Below are positions 1-4,949 of a stretch of 10,104 nt of DNA, piece after piece. The position numbers and the translations under genes were made by a program. Source of the stretch: Ramlibacter sp. GTDB taxonomy: Bacteria > Pseudomonadota > Gammaproteobacteria > Burkholderiales > Burkholderiaceae_C. The notes under the pieces are model-generated. The model made no database searches, had not been told where the DNA came from, and worked only from the letters and a program-made list of their open reading frames with translations. Where the stretch lies: the NCBI GenBank assembly GCA_025351615.1, contig JANXVP010000397.1, positions 1 through 10,104 on the forward strand. The letters run 5' to 3'. The first letter of the stretch is position 1. The number at the start of each line of letters is the position of its first letter.

Positions 1-416
1 GAGGTCGTCACGATCAGGTCCACCACGATGGTGAGGATCGCCGGGCCGGCCGCAGCTGCGCCCAGCAGCGCCACCAGCAGCGGCACGCCCAGGAAGCCGG
101 TGTTGGGAAACGCCGCCACCAGCGCGCCGAACGCCGCGTCGTTCCAGCCGATGCGCCGGTTCATGCTGGCTGCCACCACGAAGCCGACCAGCACCAGCGC
201 GCAGACCAGGTAAACCGCGATCGCCGCGCCATCGAGCAGTTGCGCGATCGGCGTCGATGCGCCGAAGCGAAAAAGCAGGCAAGGCAGCGCGAAGAACAGC
301 ACGAAGCTGTTCAACCCCGAAATCGCCTCCAGCGGCAGCATGCGGCGGCGCGCGGCGACGAAGCCGCACAGGACCAGGGCAAAGAAGGGGAAGGTGACCA
401 GCAGGACGTCGAGCAC
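1..416 (-). CDS. AEC family transporter (auxin efflux carrier type), N-terminal part, cut by the window edge
   Basis: Reading the minus strand from a GTG at 416-414 gives 138 codons that stay open to the left edge. The protein begins MLDVLLVTFPFFALVLCGF and continues with further hydrophobic segments, including FVLFFALPCLLFRFGA and AAFPNTGFLGVPLLVALLG. The Pro-Asn-Thr-Gly-Phe-x-Gly-Val-Pro-Leu stretch is characteristic of the AEC (PF03547) family of inner-membrane permeases. Such proteins have about ten helices and roughly 300 residues, so more than half is missing here. Family members export or import small carboxylates or related anions; the substrate cannot be read from this fragment. No ATG exists in frame between 417 and 530 and no clear ribosome binding site precedes the GTG, so the start rests on the family-like N-terminus. 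The gene is transcribed away from the cassette array and its high GC resembles the helicase at the other end of the window. Confidence 0.85.
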   Translation of the reverse strand, partial: MLDVLLVTFPFFALVLCGFVAARRRMLPLEAISGLNSFVLFFALPCLLFRFGASTPIAQLLDGAAIAVYLVCALVLVGFVVAASMNRRIGWNDAAFGALVAAFPNTGFLGVPLLVALLGAAAAGPAILTIVVDLIVTT

Positions 417-467
417 GGGAGCTATTGTCGCGGCAGGCCGGAAGGGCAACCGCAGTGGTGCCCGTGG

Positions 468-484
468 GTTAGTCCGTTGACGCG
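468..484 (+). repeat. Possible remnant of an attC left end at the border of the cassette region
   Basis: The bases AGTCCGTTGACGCG at 471-484 match 12 of 14 positions of AGTCCGTCAACGCG, the left arm of the two long attC sites at 1512 and 1994. The preceding bases GGTTA resemble GGCTAAC with a four-base loss. This lies about 50 bases upstream of the permease start, where a cassette island would begin. The match is short, so it may be chance. Confidence 0.3.
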
Positions 485-528
485 TTGCCGGGTTTGTGGC
501 CCACTTTCTTGAGGGAGATAAGCAACAG

Positions 529-636
529 ATGGCAAAAAACCCAATTGGATCAAGACACTTGCGCTGCGAGGTTTGCGGCGTTAAACCCGCAGCGGGGTTT
601 GTAGGCAGAAGCCAGCTGCGCCATACATTACGTTAG
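529..636 (+). CDS. Possible small protein with a CxxC pair (35 residues), hypothetical
   Basis: An ATG at 529 opens a 35-codon frame ending in TAG at 634-636. A purine-rich GAGGGAGA lies about 10 bases upstream as a plausible ribosome binding site. The product is basic (several Arg, Lys and His) and contains RCEVCG at residues 12-17, a CxxC pair of the kind that binds zinc or forms a disulfide. There is no second CxxC, so a complete zinc ribbon would need a dimer or other ligands. The stop codon lies inside the GTTAGGC core at 632-638, the start of the first cassette. I do not recognise the sequence. It overlaps nothing else, but a frame this short can arise by chance, so it is a candidate only. 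Confidence 0.25.
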   Translation: MAKNPIGSRHLRCEVCGVKPAAGFVGRSQLRHTLR

Positions 637-638
637 GC
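632..638 (+). other. Cassette recombination core site (GTTAGGC) at the left end of the first cassette
   Basis: GTTAGGC fits the GTTRRRY core at which an integron integrase cuts between the G and the first T. It lies 20 bases before the first cassette gene, as the right edge of an attC or attI should. I could not find a well-paired left partner upstream. The only nearby complementarity is a short CGCAGC/GCTGCG pair (588-593 with 615-620). It could therefore be an attI core, or the right end of a decayed or truncated attC. Confidence 0.5.
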
Positions 639-657
639 CCCTTCTTCGGAGAAATCA

Positions 658-1047
658 ATGTCCAAGGTAGCTGCTCTTTCCCTCAGCCAGCACATCGTGC
701 GGATTGGCCTGTATCTGTTCGCTGCAATTGCCATATTCGGCGGCTCGCTCCAGATGTACCTGGGTGAGCCAGACACATTGCCGCGGCTAGACAACGTGCA
801 CAGGTTCATGGCCGGGGTCTACCTGGGAACTGGGCTCATCTGTCTTTGGGCGGGGTCCACAGTGCGGGAACAAGGTTTTCTCGTTTACCTGCTCGCTTTC
901 GGTGTGCTGCTCGCGGGCGTTGGCAGGCTTGTCTCCATCAGCATCGTCGGTGTGCCGGAGCCCGCAGTGGTCTGGCTTGGCTATCTCATCCCTGAGCTCT
1001 TGCTGCCCTTCGTCATTGCCGGTGCGCACTACTCTTCGCGAGCATGA
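658..1047 (+). CDS. DUF4345 family membrane protein (cassette 1)
   Basis: This 129-residue protein has four predicted transmembrane helices at about residues 15-35, 48-66, 74-96 and 103-124. Between helices 1 and 2 it carries DNVHRFMAGVYLGTG, and at the end of helix 3 GVGRLVSISIVGVPEP. Both match my recollection of DUF4345 (PF14248), a family of small inner-membrane proteins with no assigned function. Its length is normal for that family. The ATG is preceded by GGAGA at 648-652 with a five-base gap, a good ribosome binding site, so this cassette brings its own translation signal. It is followed after about 20 bases by a canonical attC. Family membership is fairly secure; its role is unknown. 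Confidence 0.8.
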   Translation: MSKVAALSLSQHIVRIGLYLFAAIAIFGGSLQMYLGEPDTLPRLDNVHRFMAGVYLGTGLICLWAGSTVREQGFLVYLLAFGVLLAGVGRLVSISIVGVPEPAVVWLGYLIPELLLPFVIAGAHYSSRA

Positions 1048-1069
1048 ATGCCGCTCCGGGCGGTCAGGT

Positions 1070-1171
1070 GCCTAACCCCTCCATCGAGCGGACACACAAC
1101 GGCGGGGCGCGTTTGCGCGCTTCGTCAAGATCTGTGGCGCCGTTGTGTGCCGCTCATGTTGAACGTTAGGC
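1070..1171 (+). repeat. attC site 1 (102 bases), canonical
   Basis: The left core GCCTAAC (1070-1076) is the exact complement of the right core GTTAGGC (1165-1171). Between them, 1086-1104 pairs with 1138-1155 (CGCCGTTGTGTGCCGCTC) over 18 base pairs with a single unpaired A at 1092. That is the extrahelical base expected on one side of an attC hairpin. Unpaired spacers (1077-1085 and 1156-1164) separate core from stem on both sides, and a variable GC-rich segment forms the apex. These features match the folded bottom-strand substrate of integron integrases closely. Its sequence type (GAGCGG-A-CACA...) differs from the next two sites. Confidence 0.93.
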
Positions 1172-1504
1172 ATGTTGAAGATCATTTCTCAGATTGCGGC
1201 AGACGATGGGGCGGTGAAGGCGCTCTTCGACCACGTACGGAATCTCGGCATAGCGGGGATCGTTTTTGGGGCTGCGGTATGGCAGCTTCAGCATCCTGGA
1301 GAAGGCTCGGCTTACTACTTCAGCATGGCGATCGTGGCGCTGCTCGGGGCATTCGCCATCTTTCTTTTCTACGTCAATCAGTTTCATGGCATGACGAAGC
1401 TTCGAAGTGCAGGCTATCCCGGATGGGTGTTTCAAGTTGCCTTGCACACGTACTCCCTTGTGACCGTGACAGTAATCGCTTCGCTCGTGTGGAAAACAGC
1501 GTGA
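1172..1504 (+). CDS. Small three-helix membrane protein of unknown function (cassette 2)
   Basis: The 110-residue product has an N-terminal soluble stretch of about 22 residues and then three predicted membrane helices at about 24-40, 48-69 and 85-107. A short loop between helices 2 and 3 contains NQFHGMTKLRSAGYPGW. I do not recognise the family. The ATG directly follows the attC right core (GTTAGGC then ATG), leaving no room for a ribosome binding site within the cassette. Translation must rely on upstream sequence in the folded attC, on reinitiation from the preceding gene, or on leaderless initiation. The stop codon (1502-1504) is seven bases before the next attC core. The tight fit between two recombination sites, and the absence of any better frame in the cassette, support it as the cassette gene. 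Confidence 0.75.
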   Translation: MLKIISQIAADDGAVKALFDHVRNLGIAGIVFGAAVWQLQHPGEGSAYYFSMAIVALLGAFAIFLFYVNQFHGMTKLRSAGYPGWVFQVALHTYSLVTVTVIASLVWKTA

Positions 1505-1511
1505 CAAACGT

Positions 1512-1601
1512 GCCTAACAAGTCCGTCAACGCGAACACCCAAAGACGTCTCGCAGCTTCGCCGCGCCGTTCCTTGGTCGCCGGTTGCGTCCGACGTTAGC
1601 C
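1512..1601 (+). repeat. attC site 2 (90 bases)
   Basis: The left core is GCCTAAC (1512-1518) and the right core GTTAGCC (1595-1601), with one deviation from GTTRRRY. The interior has imperfectly complementary arms near each core, the left containing AACGCG and the right CGTCCGACGTT. The site matches attC site 3 at 78 of 90 positions by eye, with no length difference. It is clearly a different sequence type from site 1. Confidence 0.85.
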
Positions 1602-1612
1602 TTCAGTAGCCC

Positions 1613-1999
1613 ATGAAAATCTTCCGCGGCCCCAGCACCAAGGACTTCTCCGACGAAAGTCATGAGGAAGTCTCGTCCATAAATCTGTCCGAAACTCTCC
1701 CTCCTTGGGATACGGTTGTTCGCGTGCGAGCGAACATCACGAAAGATGCCATTGAGCGCCAAGCAGTGGCACACGTCGAATTCACTCGTGACGATCTATT
1801 TGATCTTCATAGCCGGTTCCTTGAAGGGCTCATTGCTAAAGCCGACGAATACGATGACGCTTACAAACGCGTAGTTGAACTTATGTCTGCACTGATGCAG
1901 ATCTCGCATTTACGTAGCGAACTAAATTCTCGAGAGGCTTCTGATCTGGTGCAAGAAATGATCGAAATCGCAGAGAAAGTGCTCAAACGTGAAGGCTAA
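1613..1999 (+). CDS. Hypothetical soluble helical protein (cassette 3)
   Basis: The product has 128 residues, is acidic, and has no signal peptide or membrane segment. Residues 1-50 look extended (a run with LPPWDTVVRVRANITKDAIE). Residues 52-128 are rich in Leu, Glu and Lys with helical spacing (DLFDLHSRFLEGLIAKADEY and later VQEMIEIAEKVLKREG), so a helical bundle or short coiled coil is likely. I do not recognise a family. The DNA is visibly more AT-rich than its neighbours, with codons such as CTA, TTA, AAA and TCT that are rare elsewhere in the window, which points to a different origin. The stop TAA lies inside the left core GGCTAAC of attC site 3, the classic cassette arrangement. The start has no obvious ribosome binding site; the ATG is 11 bases after the previous core. 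Confidence 0.75.
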   Translation: MKIFRGPSTKDFSDESHEEVSSINLSETLPPWDTVVRVRANITKDAIERQAVAHVEFTRDDLFDLHSRFLEGLIAKADEYDDAYKRVVELMSALMQISHLRSELNSREASDLVQEMIEIAEKVLKREG

Positions 2000-2083
2000 C
2001 AAGTCCGTCAACGCGGACGCCCAAAGTCGTTTCGCAGCTGCGCCGCGCCGTTCCTTAGTCGCTGGTTACGTCCGACGTTATGT
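1994..2083 (+). repeat. attC site 3 (90 bases), overlapping the genes on both sides
   Basis: The left core GGCTAAC (1994-2000) contains the stop codon of the upstream gene. The right core GTTATGT (2077-2083) contains the start codon of the downstream gene. The interior is nearly the same as site 2 at the same length, so the two cassettes probably came from, or were shaped in, the same integron background. The cores are only partly complementary to one another (TAAC with GTTA). Confidence 0.88.
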
Positions 2084-2658
2084 CACTTAAGCGTCCCCCT
2101 ATCAAGCGCTTGGCGCTGCTTCTTGTGACTGTCGTCCCAGCGTTAGCGTGGGCGGTCGTAAAGCCCGTGCGGGTGGTCTGGCCCGAGTTCGCAGGCGTCA
2201 CCTGCGTCAGCGAGACCATTTGTGTCGACGATCCATCGCAGGTCCAGCAGGCGCAAGCGCTGTACTCCGAGGCAGTCGCATTTGTGAGCCGAGATGTTGC
2301 GGCTGTCGAAGGTGCGGCACGGGTCATCTTCTGCGCGACACAGGCTTGCGCTGATGGGTTCGGTCTAGGCGCGCGATCGGCGGTGACCGTCGGCACATTG
2401 GGATCAGTGATTGGGCCGAAGGCGTGGAAGCCTTTCTACGTCAGGCACGAGCTCATTCATTACGTCCAGGGCAAGACACTCGGTGTGATCCCTCTTCTCA
2501 TGAAGCCGGCCTGGTTTGTTGAGGGCATGGCGTACGGTTTGAGCCAGGACCCACGGCGTCCGCTAGCTGAACCGTTTGAAAGCCAGCGCGCCAAATTCAT
2601 TGCCTGGTACAAGGGCGTGGGCAAAGAGCAATTGTGGTTCGAAGGGCATAAGCTGTGA
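2080..2658 (+). CDS. Secreted or membrane-anchored HExxH protein, putative zinc metallopeptidase (cassette 4)
   Basis: The 192-residue product starts with a basic stretch and a hydrophobic helix (residues 8-26, LALLLVTVVPALAWAVV), a signal peptide or N-terminal anchor, so the rest should lie in the periplasm. HELIH at residues 123-127 is an HExxH zinc motif. It is followed about 20 residues later by WFVEGMAYGLS, where Glu148 fits the third zinc ligand seen in gluzincin-type and peptidase-MA-like proteins (typical pattern W-hydrophobic-x-EG). Four cysteines in two pairs (42 and 48, 85 and 90) could form disulfides. The size is small for a peptidase, so a minimal catalytic domain or a non-peptidase relative is possible. 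The ATG is part of the attC right core, and no ribosome binding site is visible. Zinc binding is a fair inference; peptidase activity and substrate are not shown. Confidence 0.75.
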   Translation: MSLKRPPIKRLALLLVTVVPALAWAVVKPVRVVWPEFAGVTCVSETICVDDPSQVQQAQALYSEAVAFVSRDVAAVEGAARVIFCATQACADGFGLGARSAVTVGTLGSVIGPKAWKPFYVRHELIHYVQGKTLGVIPLLMKPAWFVEGMAYGLSQDPRRPLAEPFESQRAKFIAWYKGVGKEQLWFEGHKL

Positions 2659-2659
2659 C

Positions 2660-2686
2660 GCATAACAAGGCAATCGAGGCGACACC
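2660..2686 (+). repeat. Truncated attC (left part only) after cassette 4
   Basis: GCATAAC (2660-2666) is a perfect left-core sequence (complement of GTTATGC), one base after the upstream stop codon, followed by an arm-like AAGGCAATCGAGGCGACACC. No GTTRRRY core and no sequence complementary to the arm appears in the next 75 bases. The right half therefore seems deleted, leaving cassettes 4 and 5 joined by a scar of about 75 bases that includes a small inverted repeat (ACGCCG/CGGCGT, 2731-2744). Confidence 0.55.
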
Positions 2687-2760
2687 ATGAACCTGCACTC
2701 AGGCATAGTTCTGGAATCTGGTCCACTGCAACGCCGAACGGCGTGAAAGGAGAAGTGCAT

Positions 2761-3207
2761 ATGCCTACAGGTACTGTGCGATTGCATCGTGTTCTGCGTG
2801 CGCCGCCCGAGCGTGTGTACAGGGCGTTTCTGGCCGCTGATGCACTTGCCAAGTGGCTCCCGCCGCATGGCTTCACGTGCAAGGTTCACCACATGGACGC
2901 CAAGGTTGGTGGCACCTTTCGGATGGCGTTCACCAACTTCACCACGGGCAACGGCCACGCATTCGGCGGCGAGTATCTGGAACTTGTTCCCCATGAGCGA
3001 ATTCGATACACAGACAAATTCGACGACCCAAACTTGCCCGGGGAGATGCAGGTGACCGTCATCTTGGCCAAGGTGTCCTGCGGTACAGAAGTCAACATCG
3101 CACAAGAAGGCGTGCCTGAAGTTATCCCCCTCGAGATGTGCTACCTGGGCTGGCAAGAATCCCTTGAGCAGCTTGCAGCACTCGTCGAACCCGAGATTCC
3201 AGGCTAA
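2761..3207 (+). CDS. SRPBCC family protein, AHSA1-like (probable cassette 5)
   Basis: Starting at the ATG at 2761 the product has 148 residues. This start is chosen because AAGGAG lies at 2747-2752 with an eight-base gap; an upstream in-frame GTG at 2743 lacks a signal. The sequence has the AHSA1/START-like pattern: an opening strand (VRLHRVLRAPPERVYRAFL), the Trp-containing helix ALAKWLPPHGF, the DAKVGGTFRM strand, GEYLELVPHERIRYTDKF, and the closing helix with GWQESLEQLAALVE. These domains form a helix-grip cavity that binds a hydrophobic ligand. In bacteria they are cytoplasmic and mostly of unknown substrate, and the link to Hsp90 applies only to the eukaryotic founder. The stop codon lies in GGCTAAC, the left core of a decayed attC, so this gene probably entered as a gene cassette. 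SRPBCC genes are plausible cassette cargo. Confidence 0.85.
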   Translation: MPTGTVRLHRVLRAPPERVYRAFLAADALAKWLPPHGFTCKVHHMDAKVGGTFRMAFTNFTTGNGHAFGGEYLELVPHERIRYTDKFDDPNLPGEMQVTVILAKVSCGTEVNIAQEGVPEVIPLEMCYLGWQESLEQLAALVEPEIPG

Positions 3208-3275
3208 CAGGGTGACGCCCCACCCTGTCGCATGTTGACCTTCGGCTGCAACCCGGGTCGTCACCTGACCCAGCC
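3202..3275 (+). repeat. Decayed attC-like inverted repeat after the SRPBCC gene
   Basis: The left core GGCTAAC (3202-3208) overlaps the stop codon. After two bases, GGTGACGCCC (3211-3220) pairs with GGGTCGTCACC (3255-3265) over 10 base pairs with a single unpaired T at 3258. After three more bases comes CCCAGCC (3269-3275), which keeps only AGCC of the expected GTTAGCC. The symmetric spacing and the one-base bulge are attC-like; the altered right core suggests loss of function. An alternative hairpin, CAGGGTG/CACCCTG at 3208-3227 (seven pairs, six-base loop), could act as a weak transcription stop, but no T run follows. Confidence 0.5.
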
Positions 3276-3310
3276 AAAAGTCGCATTTCAAACCCCCGGG
3301 AGAGTCAACC

Positions 3311-3889
3311 ATGCCACGTATCCGTCCTGCAAAGTTCGTTCATGTCGTGTACCGCACGCGCCGGTTCGAGGAGATGATTCGTTGGTATGAAGCTGTCTTC
3401 GATGCCAAGGTCCAGCACCAGAATCCTGTGCTCGCCTTCCTGACTTACGACGACGAACACCACCGGTTCGCATTTATCAATCTGGCAGTTCTTCAGCCCG
3501 AAGGCACAGAGACCGATCGCCAGGGATCCATCGGAGTCGATCACGTCGCCTACGCCTACCGTTCGCTCAGTGAACTCTTTGACAACTACGTTCAGTTGAA
3601 AGAGCAGGGCATTCTTCCCTACTGGTGCATTCATCACGGGATCACTGTTTCGATGTACTACGGCGATCCGGATGGCAACCAGATGGAGTTCCAGATCGAC
3701 AGCTACTCCTCGAACGAGGAGGCGAACGCATTCATGCACGGCCCTGGATTCGACACCAATCCGATTGGCGTCGAATACGACCCTGAAGAGTGGCTCGCCC
3801 GCAGGAAGGCGGGTACGCCAGACGCGGAATTTCTCCTGCGCCATGTGCATCTTCCTGTCTCGCCCGTGCGCGGGGCGGCCACGCGGTGA
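3311..3889 (+). CDS. VOC family protein, type I extradiol dioxygenase-like
   Basis: The 192-residue protein carries a vicinal oxygen chelate fold: KFVHVVYRTRRFEEMIRWYE at the start, then GVDHVAYAY, then GDPDGNQMEFQID. His11, His78 and Glu126 sit where the two-His, one-carboxylate iron or metal site of extradiol dioxygenases and glyoxalase relatives lies. Residues 107-122 (IHHGITVSMYYGDPDG) contain the further conserved His and Tyr seen in ring-cleaving members. The C-terminal tail (residues 131-192, with FMHGPGF and EYDPEEWLARRKAG) fits single-domain members of about 180-190 residues. The likely reaction is oxygen-dependent cleavage of a catechol-like ring, but the VOC family also covers isomerases, lyases and resistance proteins, so the substrate is open. 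GGGAGAG at 3299-3305 is a plausible ribosome binding site. It is first in a run of four co-directed genes. Confidence 0.85.
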   Translation: MPRIRPAKFVHVVYRTRRFEEMIRWYEAVFDAKVQHQNPVLAFLTYDDEHHRFAFINLAVLQPEGTETDRQGSIGVDHVAYAYRSLSELFDNYVQLKEQGILPYWCIHHGITVSMYYGDPDGNQMEFQIDSYSSNEEANAFMHGPGFDTNPIGVEYDPEEWLARRKAGTPDAEFLLRHVHLPVSPVRGAATR

Positions 3890-3949
3890 GCGCCACACCT
3901 GCTCGACTGCGGCGCGGACTTGGACTGAACCAGTGGGAAAGGAATCGAC

Positions 3950-4909
3950 ATGAAAATGCTCATTGCCGGCTTTGCATTTGCCGTTGCCCTTGGAGGCAGC
4001 TCAACAGCCGCGGCGCAGTATCCCGCCAAGCCGATCCGCCTCGTCATGCCGTTCCCCGCCGGAGCAGCGGCTGATACAGTCGCCCGCATCGTCGCGCAGC
4101 CCCTCTCCAAAGTACTTGGCCAGCCCGTGATTGTGGATAACAAGCCCGGCGCCGATGGTGCAATCGCGGCCGAGCTGGTGGCAAAATCCTCACCCGACGG
4201 CTACACGCTCCTCTTTGCAGGTAATACCCAGATGTTGGGTGTTCCAATGCTGCGCAAAAATCCGCCCTACGATCCAGTGGCCGATTTCACGTCGATCACT
4301 TCCATCGTCAAGTTTGGGTTTTTCCTGGTGGTGCATCCGAGCGTGCCAGCGAAGACGCTTCCGGAGCTGATCGACCATGTGCGCGCCAATCCTGGCAAGT
4401 TCAACTACGCGTCCGGCAACATCAATGGAATTCTTGCTGCAAGGCAGTTGATGTCCCTTGGTAATTTGGATATGGTGCACGTTCCGTACAAAGGCGAACC
4501 GCTGGCGGTGTCTGATCTGCTGACGGGACGCGTGCAAATGATGTTCGGTACCGGCGCGATCGTTGCCCCCTTCGTCAAGGAGGGCAAACTTCGGGCGCTC
4601 GCAACCCTGCTCCCCGTAAGAAGCTCCCTGCTTGCGGACGTGCCGACCATCGCCGAAGCGGGGATGCCGCAGCTTTCCGTCGTTACCTGGGGCGGTCTGT
4701 TCGGCCCCGCGAAGATGCCGAAGGAAATCGTCGAACGGATGTCTCGCGAGGTAAATGCCATTCTGCAGCGACCGGAGGTGCGAGTGCAGTTGGAAAAGCA
4801 AGGCGTCGAGGCGAGCGGCTCGACGCCCGAGGAGTTCTCTGCGTTTCTGAAGGAGCAGCTCGTCGATTGGGGCAGAGCGGCTCGTGATTCAGGGATGAAG
4901 CCAGAGTAG
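3950..4909 (+). CDS. Bug-family periplasmic substrate-binding protein (tripartite tricarboxylate transporter type)
   Basis: The 319-residue protein begins with a signal peptide (MKMLIAGFAFAVALGG, cleavage likely after Ala22 in TAAAQYP). The mature part has the family hallmarks PFPAGAAADTVAR (34-46), NKPGADG (64-70) and SPDGYTLLFA (81-90), and then GKLRALATL and DVPTIAEAGMP towards the C-terminus. Length and motifs are typical of Bug receptors, which bind carboxylates or other small organic acids in the periplasm, sometimes for TctAB permeases and often as orphans. No tctA or tctB is present, so it is an orphan here and its transport partner must be encoded elsewhere. The start is supported by AAAGGAA about 5-11 bases upstream. 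It lies 60 bases after the dioxygenase-like gene and 40 before the flavoprotein gene, suggesting co-transcription with oxidative enzymes acting on the same compound. Confidence 0.93.
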   Translation: MKMLIAGFAFAVALGGSSTAAAQYPAKPIRLVMPFPAGAAADTVARIVAQPLSKVLGQPVIVDNKPGADGAIAAELVAKSSPDGYTLLFAGNTQMLGVPMLRKNPPYDPVADFTSITSIVKFGFFLVVHPSVPAKTLPELIDHVRANPGKFNYASGNINGILAARQLMSLGNLDMVHVPYKGEPLAVSDLLTGRVQMMFGTGAIVAPFVKEGKLRALATLLPVRSSLLADVPTIAEAGMPQLSVVTWGGLFGPAKMPKEIVERMSREVNAILQRPEVRVQLEKQGVEASGSTPEEFSAFLKEQLVDWGRAARDSGMKPE

Positions 4910-4949
4910 TGTTCCGCGAATCGTGCGTGCGAACGTCAAGGGGTGATCT

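Larger units (their letters stand above)
632..3275 (+). mobile_element. Integron gene-cassette array without a visible integrase (CALIN-like)
   Basis: Five small plus-strand genes are each followed by an attC-like site. Three sites are full length (1070-1171, 1512-1601, 1994-2083), one has only its left part (from 2660) and one has a decayed right core (3202-3275). Cassettes measured from core to core are about 533 bases (633-1165), 430 (1166-1595) and 482 (1596-2077), typical of single-gene cassettes. Genes sit tightly against the sites: the stop at 1997-1999 lies in a left core, the ATG at 2080 lies in a right core, and the ATG at 1172 directly abuts one. No intI reading frame is present on either strand, and the nearest genes are a permease on the left and oxygenase and receptor genes on the right. 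This is either a cluster lacking an integrase or the distal end of an array whose integrase is outside the window. Confidence 0.85.

Noticed and set aside
1048..1599. A 183-codon plus-strand frame starting right after the DUF4345 gene
   Set aside because: It runs through attC site 1, the whole cassette 2 gene in another frame and most of attC site 2. Its composition is Arg and Cys-rich, as shadow frames are.
2687..2746. A 19-residue frame in the cassette 4-5 junction
   Set aside because: It is very short, has no ribosome binding site, and lies in what looks like a deletion scar.
3235..3263. TTGACC at 3235 as a -35 for the dioxygenase operon
   Set aside because: The sequence 16-18 bases downstream (TCGTCA region) has no -10 resemblance and lies within the inverted repeat arm.
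2563..3312. A 249-codon minus-strand frame over the SRPBCC gene
   Set aside because: It is antisense to a gene with a clear family pattern and ribosome binding site, and it crosses two attC-like sites.
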